From a bacterium SM23_31 (GTDB taxonomy: Bacteria; SM23-31): 9,546 bases of DNA. Below are positions 1 through 7,502 of this stretch, one piece after another (position 1 is the first letter of the stretch; each line of letters begins with the position of its first letter). The position numbers and the translations under genes were made by a program. The stretch is taken from assembly GCA_001304035.1 (NCBI GenBank), contig LJUD01000090.1, positions 1 to 9,546 of the forward strand, given 5' to 3'. The notes under the pieces are model-generated. The model ran no database searches and was not told the origin of the DNA. It worked only from the letters and a program-made list of their open reading frames with translations.

Positions 1-76
1 TTACAGGAAGATACATGCAAAGAAGTAAAAAACCGCTTACGAAAAGCAGGACGTTAATGCGAAGAATTGAAATCAT
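1..76 (-). CDS. 5' end of an exported or membrane protein (partial)
   Basis: Reading leftward from an ATG at 76-74, 25 codons stay open to the window edge. The peptide begins MISILRINVLLFVSGFLLLC, a short basic start followed by a hydrophobic run, as in a signal peptide or first membrane helix. A GGAGG Shine-Dalgarno site (complement of 84-88) lies 7 nt upstream of the ATG, which supports this start. There is no clear lipobox, because the residues before the Cys are Leu-Leu-Leu. The rest of the gene is outside the window, so its function cannot be named. It points away from the rightward gene at 632, so the region between is a divergent intergenic region. Confidence 0.6.
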   Translation of the reverse strand, partial: MISILRINVLLFVSGFLLLCMYLPV

Positions 77-550
77 AATAATTCCTCCGTTTAATTTTTA
101 AACATGTTCAATGGAATTGTTTTCAACTATATTTTATTAGATTATCCGGGAAATTAATGCCTGAGGGAAAAATATTCATTCCTAAACTCTATCCTTTAAT
201 TTTAACAGAAGGCTGGAAATGTAGTTTTAATTCGTTAAAGTCTAAACACGTAATACCGAAAAACCGGAAAATGTGTCAGAACCGCCGATCCCGCTAAGCG
301 GGATGACCAAAATGATTATTGTAATGCTTCACATATCAAACACATCATTGCATCAGCGTTCATCAGTGATTAAGGCTATATATGCATATTAATTATTGAT
401 TACAGGTAAGTATAAATCGGATGAACCATCTTACCGAATTTTACAACTTTGCATTTCAAAAGTCAAGTATTATAAAATAAAAATATGGTTTTGTACATTG
501 TAATTTACTAATCTCTCTTACTTAAATAATAGAAATAGAAACGATTAAAA
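77..550. other. AT-rich divergent intergenic region
   Basis: This stretch separates the leftward partial gene from the rightward beta-barrel gene. I see no ORF with both a credible start and a ribosome binding site. It contains the leftward gene's ribosome binding site (84-88) and one clear 17-bp palindrome (288-304). Promoters for the leftward gene probably lie here, but none stands out. Confidence 0.5.
288..304. repeat. Small palindrome, CCCG-arm type, CTAAG centre
   Basis: ATCCCGCTAAGCGGGAT forms two 8-bp arms around a single base. The exact reverse complement occurs at 7503-7519, so this is one element present in both orientations. No T-run follows on either side, so an intrinsic terminator is unlikely. 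It is best seen as an interspersed palindromic repeat. Confidence 0.75.
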
Positions 551-579
551 TTGACAAGTAAAAAAAAATTACTTACTTT
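551..579 (+). promoter_or_regulatory. Candidate sigma70-type promoter for the beta-barrel gene
   Basis: A perfect TTGACA (551-556) is followed, after a 17-nt A-rich spacer, by TACTTT (574-579), which keeps the most conserved T1, A2 and T6 of the -10 box. Transcription would start near 586, about 45 nt before the preferred ATG at 632. A small inverted repeat (AAGTAA 556-561 and TTACTT 569-574) lies inside the spacer and could be an operator or chance. The -10 match is partial, and spacing plus the perfect -35 are the main support. Confidence 0.4.
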
Positions 580-631
580 ATTGTCGGCGTTAGTCTATCG
601 TTACTATTCAAAATCCCGAATGGGGATTACT

Positions 632-1240
632 ATGCTCCTTAAAAAAATAAGTTTCTGGTTGTTTTTGTGTCTATTGACTGGATTGACCTCACAATTATAT
701 GCACAACAGGCTGATTTGATGTTGGGATTTGAAGTAGGTACACTTTTTCCTCACGGAGATTTTAAGAAAAAATCAGGACACGGATATTTTCCGGGCATCG
801 AGATACTTAAATGTATTTACAATAAAAAGGTTTTTTCACTTGTTGAACCACAGAGGTCGTTATTTTTGAATGCAAACGCAGATTTTTATTTTATGCGGCC
901 AAAAACGCAAGGTGACATTAAGTATGAACCGGTGATTGTAGCAATTCGCGGTGGCATCAATTATATTGCAGGTACAATCCTCAGCGGTACTATGCTTCAC
1001 ATTGGTGTCGGCGCATATTCCATTTTTACGGAAACCAAACAATTAAAAACAAATGCTGTTGGTTTAGTCTCGGAAGTGAGATTATCAAGTACTACAGAAA
1101 CAAAGCCCGGAATATGCTTTGGAGCAGGTATAAATTCATCATTTTTTAACTTTAGCGGAAAGTACCACATAGTATTTACCGGAGGTGAAACAACAAATAT
1201 TGTATCACTCAGCGTAATAATACGTAAAAAAATAAAGTAA
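632..1240 (+). CDS. Putative outer-membrane beta-barrel protein
   Basis: This 202-residue protein starts with a textbook signal peptide: Lys-Lys at 4-5, a hydrophobic core at 6-18, and a predicted cut after LYA (residue 24). The mature part opens with GFEVGTLFPHGDFKKKSG and continues with alternating polar/hydrophobic stretches and glycine-rich turns, as in small eight-stranded outer-membrane barrels of the OmpW/OmpA-like porin type. The strand count is inferred. I chose the ATG at 632 because GGGGA lies 5 nt upstream and the signal peptide begins there directly. The frame is open back to a TTG at 551, but that triplet is part of a likely -35 box, and an ATG at 620 has no ribosome binding site. 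The protein lacks a C-terminal aromatic residue. It has no specific family motif, so pore, adhesin or structural roles cannot be separated. It is not clearly linked to the hydrolases downstream (136 bp gap). Confidence 0.6.
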   Translation: MLLKKISFWLFLCLLTGLTSQLYAQQADLMLGFEVGTLFPHGDFKKKSGHGYFPGIEILKCIYNKKVFSLVEPQRSLFLNANADFYFMRPKTQGDIKYEPVIVAIRGGINYIAGTILSGTMLHIGVGAYSIFTETKQLKTNAVGLVSEVRLSSTTETKPGICFGAGINSSFFNFSGKYHIVFTGGETTNIVSLSVIIRKKIK

Positions 1241-1376
1241 CCGGCATAATCCCCATTAAGTTTTATAGCTATCCATCATATAGTAGTTGATTTTGCACGC
1301 CAAATTGTGTATTATAGATATTTCATACCATTATATTCCCCCATTAATTTTTGATATAATTTAGCGGAGGCTTGCC

Positions 1377-3062
1377 ATGTCATTACACTTCAACAATTAC
1401 TTTAAACGTATTGCGATAATGTCAATATTTGTGGTATGTTTCGCATTACTCTTAATGTCTAACGGTACAATTGAAAACTATGACAATCAGTCGAAAAGTG
1501 AAATAACAAAATTTGCAATTTCATTTGATCCGTCCATCCGAAGCGAACCGGCTTCGGGCAGAGTATTGCTCCTCATGTCAAAAACGAATCGATTTTCACC
1601 AAGTGAAAACGGCACGCCTATTTTTGGGGCTAATGTTGACGACCTGAATCCCGGAGAACCTGCAATCATCGATGAAAACGTTCTCGGATACCCGGTAAAA
1701 AGCCTCAGCGAAATTCCCGCAGACAGTTTTTATGTGCAGGCATATTTAAATGTATACACGACTTTCCACCGCTCTGACGGTCATACTGTCAAACTGCACA
1801 TGGACCAAGGTGAAGGACAGAGCTGGCGGCGGTCACCGGGAAATTTATTCAGCGACCCTCAAAAAATATACTACGATCCCCAAAAAGGCGGAACAATTAC
1901 TCTTACGATGGATAAAAAAATTCCGCCTATTCCCCCACCCCAGGATACCGAATGGGTAAAAAATGTTAGAATCCAAAGCGAACTTCTTTCCGAATTCTGG
2001 GGACAGCCGATGTATATCGGGGCAAGAATCCTTTTGCCCAAGGGATTCAACGACCATCCTGAAGTAAAATACCCTGTGGTTTACAGCCAGGGACATTTTT
2101 CACGGGGGATTCCGGGCGGTTTTAGCGAACCTTCTGAGAGAAATCCGGAGGGAAATGCATTTTATCAAGCATGGACATCGGAAAATTTTCCGAGAATGCT
2201 GTTAGTAACTATTCAGCATGCGAATCCATATTACGATGACTCTTATGGTGTTAACTCCGAAAATGCAGGACCTTACGGAGATGCGATAACGCAGGAATTG
2301 ATACCTTATCTCGAGGACAAATTTCGTGCAATCGGAAAAGAATACAGCAGAGTCCTCACCGGCGGTTCGACCGGCGGCTGGATATCCATAGCAATGCAGG
2401 TCTGGTATCCCGACTTTTTCGGAGGAACATGGACATTTTATCCCGACCAGGTCGATTTTCGCAAATACCAGATTGTCGACATTTATAATGACAAAAACGC
2501 ATATTTTATCGAGCATGAGTGGACTAAAGTACCTCGACCCGGCTCCCGAAGACCGGACGGTAATGTGACATATACGATGGAACAGGAAAATCTATTGGAA
2601 GAAGTTATAGGCGACAGGTACCGTTCAGGCGGACAGTGGGCAATCTGGAATGCCGTTTTTGCACCGGTTGCCGAAGACGGCTATCCAAAACCGATATGGA
2701 ACCCGCTGACCGGCGAAATCGACCACGAAGCTGCCGAATGGGCGAAAGAGCATTACGATATACGGTACTATCTCGAAAATAACTGGGAAACAGTCGGACC
2801 TAAATTAGCTGGAAAAATTAATATGTTCTGCGGACGTATGGACAATTACTATCTCAATGAAGCGGTATATTTACTCGAGGAATTTCTTGAAAGCACACAA
2901 AATCCATATTATGCCGGAAGATTTGAATATGGCGACAGGGGCAGGCACGGCTGGAGTCCATACAGTCGGGACAGCGCTGAAATGTATCTTGAAATGGCGG
3001 AGCATATTACGAAAAATGCTCCCCCCGGCGAGGATACTAATATGTGGAAATATGAAAAATAG
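1377..3062 (+). CDS. Exported alpha/beta-hydrolase, esterase (Fes/EstD-like) family, intact copy
   Basis: This is a 561-residue predicted ester hydrolase acting outside the cytoplasm; its substrate is unknown. Residues 10-29 are hydrophobic and serve as a signal peptide or anchor without a clear cleavage site. A beta-rich N-terminal domain (about 35-190) resembles the non-catalytic domain that precedes enterochelin-esterase-like hydrolases. The hydrolase domain (about 190-555) has the nucleophile elbow GGSTGGW with Ser331 (GxSxGG), a likely acid Asp489 in GRMDNYYLN, and a likely His524 in GRHGW, so the triad looks complete. GGAGG (1366-1370) lies 6 nt before the ATG; Met15 is a weaker alternative start. 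It is followed 133 bp later by a close paralogue in the same direction, with which it shares long identical stretches such as AWTSENFPR and RVLTGGSTGGW. Assignment to the PF00756-like fold is from motifs and was not searched. Confidence 0.8.
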   Translation: MSLHFNNYFKRIAIMSIFVVCFALLLMSNGTIENYDNQSKSEITKFAISFDPSIRSEPASGRVLLLMSKTNRFSPSENGTPIFGANVDDLNPGEPAIIDENVLGYPVKSLSEIPADSFYVQAYLNVYTTFHRSDGHTVKLHMDQGEGQSWRRSPGNLFSDPQKIYYDPQKGGTITLTMDKKIPPIPPPQDTEWVKNVRIQSELLSEFWGQPMYIGARILLPKGFNDHPEVKYPVVYSQGHFSRGIPGGFSEPSERNPEGNAFYQAWTSENFPRMLLVTIQHANPYYDDSYGVNSENAGPYGDAITQELIPYLEDKFRAIGKEYSRVLTGGSTGGWISIAMQVWYPDFFGGTWTFYPDQVDFRKYQIVDIYNDKNAYFIEHEWTKVPRPGSRRPDGNVTYTMEQENLLEEVIGDRYRSGGQWAIWNAVFAPVAEDGYPKPIWNPLTGEIDHEAAEWAKEHYDIRYYLENNWETVGPKLAGKINMFCGRMDNYYLNEAVYLLEEFLESTQNPYYAGRFEYGDRGRHGWSPYSRDSAEMYLEMAEHITKNAPPGEDTNMWKYEK

Positions 3063-3126
3063 TGGTTCTTCGCGGATTTGTGTTGATATTAATATATTTC
3101 GCATATCGTTAAAGTCGAAGGTGAAT

Positions 3127-3140
3127 CCCGAGTACTCGGG
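3127..3140. repeat. Small palindrome, CCCG-arm type, AGTACT centre
   Basis: CCCGAGTACTCGGG is a perfect 14-bp palindrome in the gap between the two esterase paralogues. The identical sequence recurs at 7130-7143. The following sequence (GCAATAGAATTTTT) has only a weak, distant T-run, so partial termination or mRNA end protection is possible but unproven. Confidence 0.75.
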
Positions 3141-3195
3141 GCAATAGAATTTTTCAGATTAAAAATTTATAACAATCTATTAAGGAGTCACAACG

Positions 3196-4869
3196 ATGAA
3201 ACACAAAAAAATGACCATTAGCTCAGGGATTTTTACGTTTGTATTGGCTTTGCTGCTTGCAGGTATATCGCTGCATATTTCTTATGCAAAAGAAACAGGT
3301 GGAACAAGCCTGCGGTTTGATGTAACCTTTCCTGAATCGGTGAGTAAAGAACCGCTCACCGGTAGAATGTTTGTCGCCATATCGCGAAGCGAAAGAAGCG
3401 AACCACGAATGCAGGTCAGCAGGTATGGTGTCCAGTTTTTCGGCGTTGATTTTGAAGAGCTCTCTCCGGGAAGTAAAGTAACTGTTGACGGTTGAACACT
3501 CGGCTATCCTATAAATGAGCTTCAAGACCTGCCTCCGGGCGAGTATTTTATTCAGGCTGTGCTGAATAAATATACAAAATTTGAACGCTCAGACGGTCAT
3601 ACGGTTTGGATGCATATGGACCAATGGGAAGGACAAAACTGGCGGCGCTCACCGGGAAATGTATACAGCGACGTCAAAAAAGTCACTTTGGATCCGGCAG
3701 AAGGCGGAGTTTATAATCTCGAAGTAAAAAACATTATCCCACCTATTCCGGATATCGAGGACACAAAATGGGTGAAACGAATTAAGATGCAGAGCAAGCT
3801 TCTCAGCGAATTCTGGGGGCATCCCATCTATATCGGTGCGACCATACTTCTTCCAAAGGAATACAACGAACGTCCAAACGTTCACTATCCAACCGTATAT
3901 AATCAAGGGCATTTTTCGAGGGGGAATCCGGGCGGTTTTAGAGAACCTACAGAAAGAAATCCCGAAGGAAATGAATATTACCAGGCATGGACATCGGAAA
4001 ACTTCCCACGTTTTATTGCTGTTACAATCCAGCATCCTACTCAGTACTTCGACGATTCTTATGCCGTGAATTCGGTAAATAACGGACCTTACGGTGATGC
4101 GATTCACCAGGAACTTATACCGGAAATAGAAAAACAGTTCAGATGTATCCCGGAAAGCTATGCGAGAGTGCTAACGGGTGGCTCAACAGGCGGATGGGAA
4201 TCTTTTGCACTGCAGGTATTTTATCCCGATTTTTATGGAGGCACCTGGTCGTTTGCACCCGATCCGCTCGACTTTAGAAACGTGGAAGGCATCAATATTT
4301 ATGAAGATAAAAATGCCTTTTATAAGGAATACGAATGGTACAAAGTTCCAATTGCGAACACACGTATACCTGAGACCGGCGAGGTGCGTTTAACCTCGCA
4401 ACAGCGCAATACTATGGAACTTGTAAACGGCACGAAAGGAAGATCAGGCGAACAGCTCGACATCTGGAGTGCGGTGTTTGGACCGGTCGGTGAGGACGGA
4501 TATTTTAAGCCCCTATTTGATAAAAAAACGGGTGAAATCGATCCGGAAGTTGCACAGTACTGGAAAGAAAACTATGATTTAAGGTATTATCTTGAAACAA
4601 ACTGGAAAGAAATCGGACCGAAACTTGTTGGGAAACTGCACGTGATTGCCGGTCACATGGACAATTTTTACCTGAATATCGGCGTCTATCACACGGAAAG
4701 ATTCCTGGAAAGCACACGCGAACCCTATTATGCAGGATCGTTTACTTACGGCGCCCGGGGCGGACACGGCTGGCGTCCATACTCAAGCGTTCAACTGCTT
4801 ATAATGATGGCTGAACATATTACTAAAAATGCACCTCCCGGAGCAAATACTCAAAGCTGGAAGTATTGA
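3196..4869 (+). pseudogene. Second esterase-fold hydrolase paralogue interrupted by an in-frame TGA
   Basis: The reading frame spans 558 codons including the final stop but carries a TGA at codon 100 (3493-3495). Upstream are a strong AAGGAG site (3182-3187, 8 nt before ATG) and a clear signal peptide cut after SYA (residue 31). Downstream the frame is open to the natural end. Alignment with the 1377-3062 copy runs straight through the stop (VDG-stop-TLGYP against IDENVLGYP), so no frameshift is needed to explain it. Catalytic residues, numbered through the TGA, are Ser330 in GGSTGGW, Asp489 in GHMDNFYLN and His524 in GGHGW, all retained. The lesion falls in the N-terminal beta-rich domain; restarting after it would lose the signal peptide and no ribosome binding site is visible there. 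TGA also ends this gene, with two more TGA codons just after, so general TGA recoding is unlikely. It may be a recent pseudogene or a base error in the assembly. Confidence 0.75.
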
Positions 4870-4891
4870 AATTGATGATAAAATTTTTATA

Positions 4892-4972
4892 TTTCGCGCA
4901 AAGCCGCAAAAGACTGCAAAGTCTAAATATTTATACTAATATTCCGAGCGAGCTTTGTGTCTTTGCCGTGAA
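4892..4972. repeat. Imperfect inverted repeat built from CGCAAAG-like words
   Basis: The left arm (4892-4921) contains GCGCAAAGCCGCAAAAGAC and TGCAAAG. The right arm (4951-4972), read as its complement, gives TTCACGGCAAAGACACAAAG. The arms match imperfectly around an AT-rich spacer. Degenerate CGCAAAG words of this kind are common interspersed repeats in several bacterial groups, from general memory. It lies just after the second esterase gene and before the terminator. No coding capacity was seen. Confidence 0.55.
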
Positions 4973-4984
4973 GTGCCCACCGGC

Positions 4985-5000
4985 GGGAAAATATTTTCCC
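4985..5000. repeat. Perfect 16-bp palindrome in the convergent intergenic region
   Basis: GGGAAAATATTTTCCC is perfectly palindromic. It follows the near-palindrome CCCACCGGCGGG (4976-4987), which overlaps it by GGG. It could form a small hairpin or be a protein binding site. No T-run follows, so the better terminator is the hairpin at 5029-5065. Confidence 0.5.
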
Positions 5001-5028
5001 AAGAAGTAATATTATCAGTACAATTCAT

Positions 5029-5065
5029 TAAAAAAGGGAGCAAATATTGTCTGCTCCCTTTTTTA
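5029..5065. terminator. Bidirectional intrinsic terminator between convergent gene pairs
   Basis: AAAAAAGGGAGCA (5030-5042) pairs perfectly with TGCTCCCTTTTTT (5052-5064) across a 9-nt loop, and one further T-A pair closes the base. The GGGAGCA/TGCTCCC core is followed by six T residues on the plus strand, and by symmetry on the minus strand. It lies between the end of the second esterase gene (4869) and the end of the leftward peptidase gene (5084), so it suits stopping transcription from both sides. Confidence 0.88.
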
Positions 5066-5083
5066 TTAATATTTTTTATGCAG

Positions 5084-6802
5084 TTAATACTTTAACATCG
5101 TCGTGGGCAGTTTAGTCGGCGTCATGATTTTAAAGATCGGGAAAATATTAGGCCGAGACTGTTGTTGCTGCCTTACCTGCACCGGTACTTGAACAGCAGT
5201 AGTATCCATTCTTGCTGCCCGGGCGCGCATTTGAACGGGAACAGCAGTAGTATCCCGCGTTGCTCTCGTAAAAGCACCTGCCTCTCTCCCACGACCCGCG
5301 CTTGGCAGCAGCGCATCCATGGTGTTCCACTTCACAACATTATCATTTGTTTCCGGTTCCAGTAAATGAGCAGCTACGCGGCCCATCACCTGACCGGTCC
5401 TGATAATATACGTACCTTTGGTGAACGTACGTGTTTCTTTCACTGTTTCGTCGGCAAACGTAACGGTTACGGAAGCAGGGTGGTCATATTCGGGACCAAA
5501 CTCAATGTTAGTCATGTTATACGCCTCTATATCGATCTCGGTATCTTCCTGCAGTACTTCTACCATAATTTTATGCTGTTTAAGCAATTCCACCGCTTTC
5601 CATGCACGTGCTTCCAAAACGTAGGCATACGGACGAGGTCGTGTCTTGATAATTTCCGGTTTTTTGACTAAATCGGCGCCGGTAATTTTAACGGTTTCTC
5701 TCGTTCCCCCCGTTCTTCTTCCTGTCTCCGGGTCTCTTGTACCGCCTACTGTAATTCCAATTTCATAGGATACTTTATAATCTTCCGGAACATATCTCAC
5801 CTGAATAGGGATATCACCGGTGGCATTCTGTCCCATTTCAATGGTTTCGCGGCGGGCACGGTCAACAACCATCTTCAGCCTCTCTGCATTCTGGTATGCA
5901 TACTGTACAACTGCTTTATATGCAACAGCACCGCTCTTTATCCCGGGTTCCATGTCCTGCCCGGGAGATTCAAACAATATACCTACACAATTGATGAAAG
6001 CGGCGTAATTTCTGCTGATGCGGGGGTCAAAACCGCCTCCTCTCCAACTTGTGCTGTCTCCACCGGAATAATACCATGATTTGTACCCCTGCGCTTCCAT
6101 TTTTCTATCAATAAAAGGAAAAATTTCCTGGTCGGCAAGGATGGTAATTCTCTGGTCAGGCGAAGCATGACTGTTCGCCTGATAGCAAATGTTATATGGA
6201 AACGAACCGCCGTTATGCCCGTCTACAGTGACATGCGGATGCCATGTAAGAAGAATGTTTTGAACGAAGTTTCTTAACGCCGGCTGTTCGAGCTTCATAT
6301 AATCACGGTTCATGTCAATTCCAAGAGAATTGCCGCGGCTTCTACGTACAAATCCATCGGGATTGATAGACGGAACCATGATAACTACAAGGTCGTCTAA
6401 CATCCAGTTCATGTCGGATCCTTTTGTCGCCAGTTCCCGGATAAGAATCAAATTTGATTCCCTGAGCGTACGCTCACCGCCGTGAACATTCGCAGCAAGA
6501 ACAACAATCGTCTTACCGGATGCCAGAGCTTCCCAGGGCTGTGTTATCAAAGGTCTGCTGAAGACCGCATACGGCTGTTCCCGACCCTCAATTGATTTCC
6601 CAAATGTCCCGAGCAGCATTTCAGTAGTAGTTGCCTGGATTTTTTGCAAATAATCCAACATTTCTTCATAGCTCGTATACTGCTGAAAACCGGACTCCTC
6701 GCATGGAGTAAGTACAACCTGGCTGAATGCAAAAGAACTGATACATGCAACCAGCACAACAGCAAGAATCCCTGCCGTAAATCGATTTTTAAAACGAATC
6801 AT
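5084..6802 (-). CDS. Exported M14 zinc carboxypeptidase, copy A
   Basis: This 572-residue metallocarboxypeptidase is predicted to release C-terminal residues from peptides outside the cytoplasm. A signal peptide covers residues 1-27, with a likely cut at AFS|QVV; LVAC (17-20) also fits a lipobox. The M14 domain starts near residue 40 (TSYEEM...SIEGR). Zinc ligands are His107 and Glu110 in HGGE and His196 in DGHNGG. Asn165-Arg166 in MNRDY match the carboxylate-binding pair, NPDG is at 147-150, and Glu278 in ILFESPG is the catalytic base. A Tyr248 equivalent could not be placed. Residues 300-500 form a further region of unknown role, followed by a low-complexity Arg/Gln/Thr linker (501-550) and a conserved C-terminal tail. 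GGAGG (complement of 6811-6815) lies 8 nt before the ATG. It is paralogous to the gene at 7656-9314, but the 853-bp gap suggests it has its own promoter. Confidence 0.9.
   Translation of the reverse strand: MIRFKNRFTAGILAVVLVACISSFAFSQVVLTPCEESGFQQYTSYEEMLDYLQKIQATTTEMLLGTFGKSIEGREQPYAVFSRPLITQPWEALASGKTIVVLAANVHGGERTLRESNLILIRELATKGSDMNWMLDDLVVIMVPSINPDGFVRRSRGNSLGIDMNRDYMKLEQPALRNFVQNILLTWHPHVTVDGHNGGSFPYNICYQANSHASPDQRITILADQEIFPFIDRKMEAQGYKSWYYSGGDSTSWRGGGFDPRISRNYAAFINCVGILFESPGQDMEPGIKSGAVAYKAVVQYAYQNAERLKMVVDRARRETIEMGQNATGDIPIQVRYVPEDYKVSYEIGITVGGTRDPETGRRTGGTRETVKITGADLVKKPEIIKTRPRPYAYVLEARAWKAVELLKQHKIMVEVLQEDTEIDIEAYNMTNIEFGPEYDHPASVTVTFADETVKETRTFTKGTYIIRTGQVMGRVAAHLLEPETNDNVVKWNTMDALLPSAGRGREAGAFTRATRDTTAVPVQMRARAARMDTTAVQVPVQVRQQQQSRPNIFPIFKIMTPTKLPTTMLKY
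5191..5255. repeat. 48-bp-period duplication inside the peptidase linker
   Basis: The 17-mer GAACAGCAGTAGTATCC occurs at 5191-5207 and again at 5239-5255, a period of 48 bp, or exactly 16 codons. In the protein this gives two DTTAV-(Q)-VPVQ-x-R units starting at Asp517 and Asp533. The paralogue at 7656-9314 lacks the duplication, and it accounts for most of the 20-residue length difference between the two proteins. Confidence 0.8.
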
Positions 6803-7118
6803 CTGATCGTCCTCCCTGTTTATTGTGTGGTTTATTACGTAAACATTTTGTAGACTATTCTACTTTTTAATATACGTGATTAAAGAATAAATATTCAAAT
6901 AAAATCGAAATTGAATCCGATAAGCTTATTATATGTATTCTTTACGGAAAGACTGTCTTTAGTACCCGGGGCGATGCGCCAATCTCTGATTAACGCATGT
7001 CTATATATAATTTTACTACAAATAAAATTTACATCAATTATTAGAAAAATGCAAAAGTTTTGTTATTACAAGACTTTGGCAAATTTTGTGATTTAAGGAT
7101 TATTTTGGCATTGAGTAA

Positions 7119-7150
7119 CACCCCCAAATCCCGAGTACTCGGGAGGGGTG
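7119..7150. repeat. Nested inverted repeat with CCCGAGTACTCGGG core
   Basis: The perfect palindrome CCCGAGTACTCGGG (7130-7143), identical to 3127-3140, is flanked by the outer arms CACCCC (7119-7124) and GGGGTG (7145-7150). The outer arms pair with each other, so the core sits inside a larger imperfect hairpin. There is no following T-run on the plus strand. Confidence 0.7.
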
Positions 7151-7167
7151 CCACCTAAGCTAAGATA

Positions 7168-7224
7168 GTCATTGCGAGTTTTCCTCCCCCGAGTATTCGG
7201 GGGAGGAAAACGTGGCAATCTCGC
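7168..7224. repeat. GTCATTGCGAG-type palindromic element with long stem
   Basis: Bases 7179-7210 form a 16-bp-arm inverted repeat (TTTTCCTCCCCCGA... against ...TCGGGGGAGGAAAA) with a single G/A difference at the centre, giving a very stable hairpin. Outside it, ATTGC (7171-7175) pairs with GCAAT (7215-7219). The flanks GTCATTGCGAG and GTGGCAATCTCG resemble a degenerate interspersed repeat known from many bacterial genomes, from general memory. The centre CCCCCGAGTATTCGGGGG is a one-base variant of the 3127-3140 palindrome. Confidence 0.75.
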
Positions 7225-7386
7225 TTTTAAAATCTAACACAAAGCTTAATTGCGCCTTAAGAGTAATTTTTAACAAAGTCTCGATTTAAATTACAGATAA
7301 TACTTTTATAGAAATTTGAATGAATGAAAATTATGTTTTTCTATAACATACATGTTACTTATCCGGTCATAGACTGGAAACGTACC

Positions 7387-7483
7387 AATAAATCCCCCTT
7401 AGAAAAGAGCAACTCACTAATAAGTCCTCTTTAGAAAAGAGTAATCTTCAATAAGTCTCCCTTAGAAAAGGGGGATTAAGGGG
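7387..7483. repeat. Three tandem 31-34 bp units (TCCCCCTTAGAAAAG type)
   Basis: Units begin at 7387, 7419 and 7450 with AATAAATC or AATAAGTC, and each contains a C/T-rich run then TTAGAAAAG. The first two are 32 and 31 bp. The third reads CTCCCTTAGAAAAGGGGG, so its arms (CCCTT and AAGGG) can form a hairpin, and it ends in GGATTAAGGGG. It resembles interspersed C-rich/G-rich repeats common in intergenic DNA. No coding sense was seen. Confidence 0.7.
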
Positions 7484-7502
7484 TGTTGTAAGAAAGGTTT
7501 TA

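Noticed and set aside
1355..1360. TATAAT just before the first esterase gene as its -10 box
   Set aside because: Transcription would start about at 1367, inside the GGAGG site at 1366-1370, leaving an mRNA without an intact ribosome binding site.
3127..3140. Intrinsic terminator between the two esterase genes
   Set aside because: The stem is short and the nearest T-run begins more than 10 nt after it. The identical palindrome occurs elsewhere away from gene ends, so an interspersed repeat explains it better.
3493..3545. Selenocysteine insertion at the in-frame TGA
   Set aside because: Only a 3-bp GCC-TCCG-GGC stem is seen about 35 nt downstream, too small and too far for a bacterial SECIS. 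The position is not catalytic, and the intact paralogue has no Cys there.
3559..4869. Independent start of the second esterase after the TGA, at GTG 3559
   Set aside because: There is no ribosome binding site upstream, the product would lack a signal peptide and half of the N-terminal domain, and the frame aligns with the paralogue well upstream of it.
6911..7096. Rightward 61-codon ORF in the peptidase intergenic gap
   Set aside because: It has no ribosome binding site, its composition is that of AT-rich noncoding DNA, and there is no domain-like pattern or neighbour logic.
7387..7483. CRISPR array
   Set aside because: The three units are directly adjacent with no unique spacers and degenerate sequence, so they are simple tandem repeats.
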